Positions 60,107 to 64,000 of a stretch of 64,000 nucleotides of DNA are shown in pieces. Position numbers and translations under genes: made by a program. The notes under the pieces are model-generated. The model was not told the DNA's origin and made no database searches. It saw only the letters and a list, made by a program, of their open reading frames with translations. Within the stretch, counting starts at the first letter, position 1; each line of letters opens with the position of its first letter. This DNA comes from Microbacterium profundi. Lineage in GTDB: Bacteria; Actinomycetota; Actinomycetes; Actinomycetales; Microbacteriaceae. The DNA lies in the NCBI RefSeq assembly GCF_000763375.1, contig NZ_JPSY01000001.1, positions 1,736,001-1,800,000 of the forward strand, in the 5' to 3' direction.

Positions 60107-60898
60107 TCAGCCTTCCGATGAACCAGACGGCAGCAGATCGGCGACCGAGTTCACGATCTCGTCGGGGCGGAACGGGTACTTCTCGATCTCGACCTGGTCG
60201 CTGATGCCGGTGAGCACGAGCACGGTGTGCAGGCCCGCCTCGATGCCGGCGACCACGTCGGTGTCCATCCGGTCGCCGATCATGCCGGTGCGCTTGGAGT
60301 GCGCGCCGATCTTGTTCAGCGCCGAGCGGAACATCATCGGGTTCGGCTTGCCGACCACGTACGGCTCCCGCCCGGTGGCCTTGGTGATGAGCGCCGCGAC
60401 GGCGCCGGTCGCGGGGAGTGGGCCCTCAGCGCTCGGGCCGGTGGCGTCCGGGTTGGTGATGATGAAGCGTGCGCCGCGGTTGATCAGGCGGATCGCCCTC
60501 GTGATCGCCTCGAAAGAATAAGTGCGGGTCTCGCCGACGACCACGAAGTCGGGGTTCGTCTCGGTCATGACAAAACCAGCGTCGTGCAGGGCGGTGAGGA
60601 TGCCGGCCTCGCCGATGACGAACGCCGAGCCCCCGGGCACCTGCTGTTGCAGGAATGCCGCGGTGGCGAGCGCCGAGGTCCAGATCCGCTCTTCCGGCAC
60701 GTTCAGCCCGCTGGAGCGCAGGCGCGCCGAGAGGTCGCGTGCGGTGAAGATCGAGTTGTTGGTCAGCACCAGATATGGGATGCCGGCGGCCTCCCACCCG
60801 GCGAGCAACTCGGATGCCCCGGGAATGGCATCGTTCTCATGGACGAGCACGCCGTCCATGTCGGTGAGCCAGCATTCGATCTCAGAGCGTTCAGCCAT
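60107..60898 (-). CDS. HAD-superfamily IIA hydrolase (NagD-like)
   Basis: 263-residue phosphatase. The nucleophile motif is WLTDMDGVLVHENDAIPG (DxD as DMD), motif II VLTNNSIFTARDLSARL, the cap domain is type IIA, and motif IV is RTGMIGDRMDTDVVAGIEAG. Substrates in the family are sugar or nucleoside monophosphates. TAGGCT (plus 60905-60910) lies 6 bases before the ATG and directly abuts the inverted repeat at 60911, so its upstream promoter half belongs to the neighbouring element. Confidence 0.93.
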   Translation of the reverse strand: MAERSEIECWLTDMDGVLVHENDAIPGASELLAGWEAAGIPYLVLTNNSIFTARDLSARLRSSGLNVPEERIWTSALATAAFLQQQVPGGSAFVIGEAGILTALHDAGFVMTETNPDFVVVGETRTYSFEAITRAIRLINRGARFIITNPDATGPSAEGPLPATGAVAALITKATGREPYVVGKPNPMMFRSALNKIGAHSKRTGMIGDRMDTDVVAGIEAGLHTVLVLTGISDQVEIEKYPFRPDEIVNSVADLLPSGSSEG

Positions 60899-60910
60899 GT
60901 GCTCAGCCTA

Positions 60911-62553
60911 GATGAGTGAGTCCTGTCGGCTCGCGCGGCGTGGAGGCTGTTGCTGTGTTTGCCCGTCGCGCAGCATCTGCTCGGGATCTCGTCGGATCGG
61001 AAATCGATCAGGCATGCTCGCGCGCATTTGATGGGCATGTGCCCGGAACCTGCCAGGCCAGTCCGGGCGGCCCCAGAGCAGCAGAACTGCCGCGGGATTC
61101 GGGTACGTATGACCGAATGTCTGAGGGTAGTAGTTCAATGAAGATATGAACATTTCGACGATGACTTCACCGGTGCTGAACGCACTGCTCGAAGATGTCG
61201 TCACGACGCTGTCGTCGGTGGATCAGACGATCAACCAGCTGATGGCGACGAAGTCGGCGCTGTTGGCGACCGCGTCGCGCATCGCGGATGATGAGCCGTT
61301 CGATTCGGTCGATTCGCGTGAGATGTCGCAGCGCGCGATCGCGACCGAGATCGGTGCCGCGTTGCGGTTGAGCGATCGCACGATCGAATCGCACATGGGC
61401 GCGGCAGCAATGCTTCAGGAGCGCTTCCCGGCGACGGCGGCATCGTTCGGCGCGGGTCACATCTCCCAGGCGCATGTACGGGTCATCATGGATGCCGGTG
61501 ATCAGATCGAGGATGCTGAGAACAGGGCGCGTTACGAAGCGATCGTGGTCGCGCGCGCCGAGACCGAATCCCCGAACAGGCTGCGTCCATTCGCCGCGCA
61601 GACGGCCGAGCGCTTTCGGGAACGCTCGTTCACCGAGCGGCATCGCGAGGCGCGCGAGAAGCGCGGCACGTGGGTGCGCGGGCGCGACGACGGCATGAGC
61701 GAACTCACCCTGTTCGGACCGAGCGCGATCGTCAACGGCATGCACGACAGAGCGACGCAGATGGGTTTGAAGGTGAAGGCCGAGAACGCTCGCGTCGCGA
61801 AAGAGGCCCGCGGAGCCGCTTCGGATGCCGCGACGGATGACTTCGCTGACGAGCGGACGTTGAATCAATTGCGATTCGATCTGCTCGCCGACCTCGTGCT
61901 GACTGGAACACCGATCGGCCATGAGACCGATGACGGGCTGCTGGGCGAGATCCGCGCGCATGTCGACATCACCGTCCCCGTGCTGAGCCTGACCGACCCC
62001 GATGAGATCGCCTCTCCCGCGCATCTGGAGGGTGTCGGACCGGTCGACCCCGCGACCGCGCGGATCCTGACCGGTAATGCACCGGGTTTCGATCGAATCT
62101 TCACTCATCCGGCGTCGGGGATGGTGCTCGGAGTCGACAGGTATCGCCCCTCGTCCGAGATGCGTCGGTATCTGCGGGCCAGAGATCGGCGCTGCAGGTT
62201 CCCCGGATGCCGACTGGTGGCAAGGCTGTGCGACGACGATCACACGATCGATCACGCGCACGGTGGTGCGACGACCGTCGCCAATCTGGCCGACTTCTGC
62301 CGCCGACATCACGTGACCAAGCATCAGACGCCGTGGAAGGTGCGACAACTCGGCGGTGGAGTGCTGGAATGGACCAGTCCCACCGGCAGGATCTACGTCG
62401 ATCGCCCACCGGGCGTCACCACCTATGTCACCTTCGAAGACGTCGCCGACCGGATGCCGTCCGAGGCACCCTTCTGATCTACGACACGCCGACCGCCTTC
62501 CGAGCCCGGCGAGCGCTGCTGGACCCCGCCGAACCCAACAGGACTCACTCATC
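60911..62553 (+). mobile_element. Putative DUF222-HNH element bounded by 16-bp inverted repeats
   Basis: GATGAGTGAGTCCTGT (60911-60926) and ACAGGACTCACTCATC (62538-62553) are perfect reverse complements enclosing 1.6 kb whose only gene is the DUF222-HNH protein. No target-site duplication is obvious. The left end touches the -10 of the HAD gene and the right end covers the end of an aldolase relic. The 235 bp between left repeat and gene start contain no recognised gene. Confidence 0.55.
61146..62477 (+). CDS. DUF222 / HNH endonuclease domain protein (13E12-repeat family)
   Basis: 443-residue protein of a multicopy actinobacterial family. The N-terminal DUF222 domain (about 20-330) includes SQRAIATEIGAALRLSDRTI, GHISQAHVRVIMDAGDQI and a conserved LRFDLLADLVLTG. 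The C-terminal HNH nuclease has RRCRFPGCRLVARLCDDDHT, IDHAHGGATTVANLADFCRR and HHVTKH, with the zinc and catalytic His intact. Such genes resemble the REP13E12 repeats of mycobacteria. The start may be ATG 61146 or 61161. It is flanked by the 16-bp inverted repeats described separately. Confidence 0.92.
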   Translation: MNISTMTSPVLNALLEDVVTTLSSVDQTINQLMATKSALLATASRIADDEPFDSVDSREMSQRAIATEIGAALRLSDRTIESHMGAAAMLQERFPATAASFGAGHISQAHVRVIMDAGDQIEDAENRARYEAIVVARAETESPNRLRPFAAQTAERFRERSFTERHREAREKRGTWVRGRDDGMSELTLFGPSAIVNGMHDRATQMGLKVKAENARVAKEARGAASDAATDDFADERTLNQLRFDLLADLVLTGTPIGHETDDGLLGEIRAHVDITVPVLSLTDPDEIASPAHLEGVGPVDPATARILTGNAPGFDRIFTHPASGMVLGVDRYRPSSEMRRYLRARDRRCRFPGCRLVARLCDDDHTIDHAHGGATTVANLADFCRRHHVTKHQTPWKVRQLGGGVLEWTSPTGRIYVDRPPGVTTYVTFEDVADRMPSEAPF

Positions 62554-62690
62554 CAGAGGCCCCGGATGCTGCGCGGAGCAGGCACGCAAGCGCCGGGATG
62601 CCGACGTCGTGTGACGCCCGCACGACGCCGACGTCGAATCCGGGGCTGACGGTGAACGAGGAGTTGTCGTGCACCGGGTTATCGAGCACG
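62549..62690 (-). pseudogene. Fragment of a KDPG-aldolase-like gene
   Basis: A minus-strand frame reads DNSSFTVSPGFDVGVVRASH then DVGIPALACLLRAASGASG to a stop at 62549. FTVSPGFDxxVVRxxxxxGIPxL is the active-site-proximal strand-helix of 2-keto-3-deoxy-6-phosphogluconate aldolases (Eda). Neither the Schiff-base Lys part nor the N-terminus is present. It sits between the right inverted repeat of the HNH element and the deaminase gene. The rest of the 62478-62826 gap shows nothing else I can assign. Confidence 0.5.
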
Positions 62691-62826
62691 GGGTGTCGCC
62701 TTTCGGAGGACAAGGATTCCGGAACACGTGGATGTCGCGACTACGCTTCGAGTGTGACCGGCGCGAGCGTCGACGGCAACTCCAGTTGCACGTCGCCACG
62801 CGCCGATGATTGCGGAAGGACGACGG

Positions 62827-64000
62827 ATGAGTGATGCCCGGCTGACGGCACGGCACAAGGGATTGCCGGAACGGGCCGCCGGGATGACGATTGCGGAGTT
62901 CCTCGCCTCAGGCCCGCGGCTGTCGGAGTTCTGGACGCCGCTGGTGGTTCTCGACGACGCGGCGATGCGCCACAACACCGACGTGATGGCGACGTGGTGC
63001 GCTGAGCGCGGCCTTGAGCTCATGCCCCACGGCAAGACCACGATGGCTCCCTCGCTCTGGCAGCGACAGCTGTATGCCGGTTCGCTCGGCATCACGCTCG
63101 CAACCATGGGGCAGGTGCGTACTGCCCGCACCTTCGGCGTCTCCTCGATCATGCTCGCCAATGCCGCTGTCGATGCGCACTCCCTGCGCTACCTCGCCGG
63201 TGAGCTCGCTGATCCCGGGTTCCGGTTCGTCTGCTGGGCCGACTCAATCGCCACGGTGGAGGCGATGGAGGATCCGTTGCGCGATGCCGACGCGCCTCGT
63301 CCCGTTGATGTGCTGGTCGAACTCGGCGGCGAGGGTGGCCGCACGGGTGCCCGCACGGTCGGCGAGGCGATCAAGATCGCGGAGCGCATCGCAGCATCCG
63401 ATGTGCTTCGACTCGCCGGCGTCGCCGGCTATGAGGGAAGCCTCGCGCACGATCGCAGCGTCCGCGCGATCGACGCGGTCGAGACCTACCTGCGCCGTCA
63501 GATCGAGCTGCACGAGCGCATCGGGCACCTCTATGACGACGGCGACGTCTATGTCACCGCGGGAGGCAGCGCCTACTTCGATCTCGTCGCCAAGGTGTTC
63601 GCAGAGGCGGGCGCCGGCGCGGAAGCGGCGGAGCGCCCCGGCGGGGGCCGCACGCTGTTCACCCTGCGCTCCGGGGCGTACATCGTTCACGACGATGGCT
63701 TCTACCGTGGCATCTCGCCGTTCGACGAGGCGCGTGCGAGCGACGATGAGCCCCGCTTCATCCCCGGCATGTTCGGCGTCGGTCGCATCGTCTCGCACCC
63801 CGAGCCCGGCCTCGCCCTGATCGACGGCGGCAAGCGCGATTTCCCGTTCGACGAGGGCCTCCCGATCCCTCGCGGGATGAGCGCAGGGCTCGGCGACGCG
63901 TGGCAGCCTCTGCCCGGAGCATCCGTCTCGGCGATGAACGACCAGCACAGCTTCGTGCGCCTCGAAGAAGGTGGCGAGCTCGCGATCGGCGATCTCGTAC
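62827..64000 (+). CDS. Fold-type III PLP amino-acid deaminase/aldolase, cut by window end
   Basis: Alanine-racemase-like N-terminal barrel of the D-threonine aldolase / D-serine deaminase group. ATG 62827 opens SDARLTARHKGLPERAAGMT. The PLP Lys is Lys70 in LELMPHGKTTMAPSLWQRQL. Later motifs are GVSSIMLANAAVDAHSLRYL, VLVELGGEGGRTGARTVGEA and GSAYFDLV. The C-terminal part has GRIVSHPEPGLALIDGGKRD and NDQHSFVRL; the conserved metal-site His is in DQHSF, with the end beyond base 64000. About 391 residues are visible of an expected 430 or so. A D-amino acid is the likely substrate, unproven. Confidence 0.88.
   Translation, partial: MSDARLTARHKGLPERAAGMTIAEFLASGPRLSEFWTPLVVLDDAAMRHNTDVMATWCAERGLELMPHGKTTMAPSLWQRQLYAGSLGITLATMGQVRTARTFGVSSIMLANAAVDAHSLRYLAGELADPGFRFVCWADSIATVEAMEDPLRDADAPRPVDVLVELGGEGGRTGARTVGEAIKIAERIAASDVLRLAGVAGYEGSLAHDRSVRAIDAVETYLRRQIELHERIGHLYDDGDVYVTAGGSAYFDLVAKVFAEAGAGAEAAERPGGGRTLFTLRSGAYIVHDDGFYRGISPFDEARASDDEPRFIPGMFGVGRIVSHPEPGLALIDGGKRDFPFDEGLPIPRGMSAGLGDAWQPLPGASVSAMNDQHSFVRLEEGGELAIGDLV

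Overview
The window is a chromosomal segment of a high-GC Gram-positive actinobacterium, most likely a Microbacteriaceae member close to Microbacterium. The pointers are a dnaK-grpE-dnaJ-hspR operon, an HspR-type inverted repeat before an N-domain-less clpB, a DUF222/HNH gene, many apparently leaderless promoters (TANNNT 6-7 bases before the start codon), and two dispersed repeat families (core CCTTCGACAGGCTCAGG, and one built on GGGTCGTTGAGCGA). No rRNA, tRNA or CRISPR was recognised. Almost every kilobase is coding, and the first and last genes run off the window.

Layout. 1-4108: the heat-shock operon, cut at the 5' end of dnaK. 4126-5448: a CYP152-type peroxygenase P450. 5563-10402: a FadR/GntR-type regulator and a tripartite tricarboxylate transporter (tctCBA) with a DapA-family lyase, linked by a shared palindrome. 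10431-12110: a beta-propeller lactonase and an MNT antitoxin whose HEPN toxin is broken. 12347-19775: a sugar module of LacI regulator, FGGY kinase, L-fucose-isomerase-like protein and GH38 alpha-mannosidase. 19852-29107: a circularly permuted amine-oxidase lipoprotein, a Pr6Pr membrane protein, DUF2252, two glycosyltransferases and an NRDE protein, interspersed with gene relics (mgtE, AraC, a 5'-truncated POT transporter). 29179-35758: coaBC, clpB under a HAIR operator, and the transhydrogenase pntAB.

35785-49564: phenylacetate catabolism in two minus-strand operons, paaABCDE-paaG and paaF-paaH-paaZ, with a divergent TetR (PaaR-like) regulator. Both operons are preceded by nearly the same 16-bp palindrome, so they look like one regulon. 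They are separated by a toxin-antitoxin patch (zeta toxin module, an M23 peptidase relic, small ORFs) and a RecQ helicase. PaaA-E make the ring epoxide of phenylacetyl-CoA, PaaG isomerises it, PaaZ opens the ring and oxidises the aldehyde, and PaaF and PaaH continue beta-oxidation. The ligase PaaK and thiolase PaaJ are not in the window.

49834-64000: an ABC-2 exporter, an FMN reductase, a VapBC-like pair, a two-component system, exonuclease III, a PEBP protein, pyrE, a ROK kinase, anmK, a HAD phosphatase with a small membrane protein, a DUF222-HNH gene bracketed by 16-bp inverted repeats, an aldolase relic, and a fold-type III PLP amino-acid deaminase cut by the window end.

The most unusual observations are the permuted amine oxidase, dispersed repeats that have entered at least nine reading frames at linkers or termini (including about 78 extra residues near the N-terminus of PaaC and two in-frame tandem expansions), the inverted-repeat-bounded HNH gene abutting a neighbour's -10 box, the broken HEPN-MNT module, and a CYP152 enzyme with OleT-like active-site residues.
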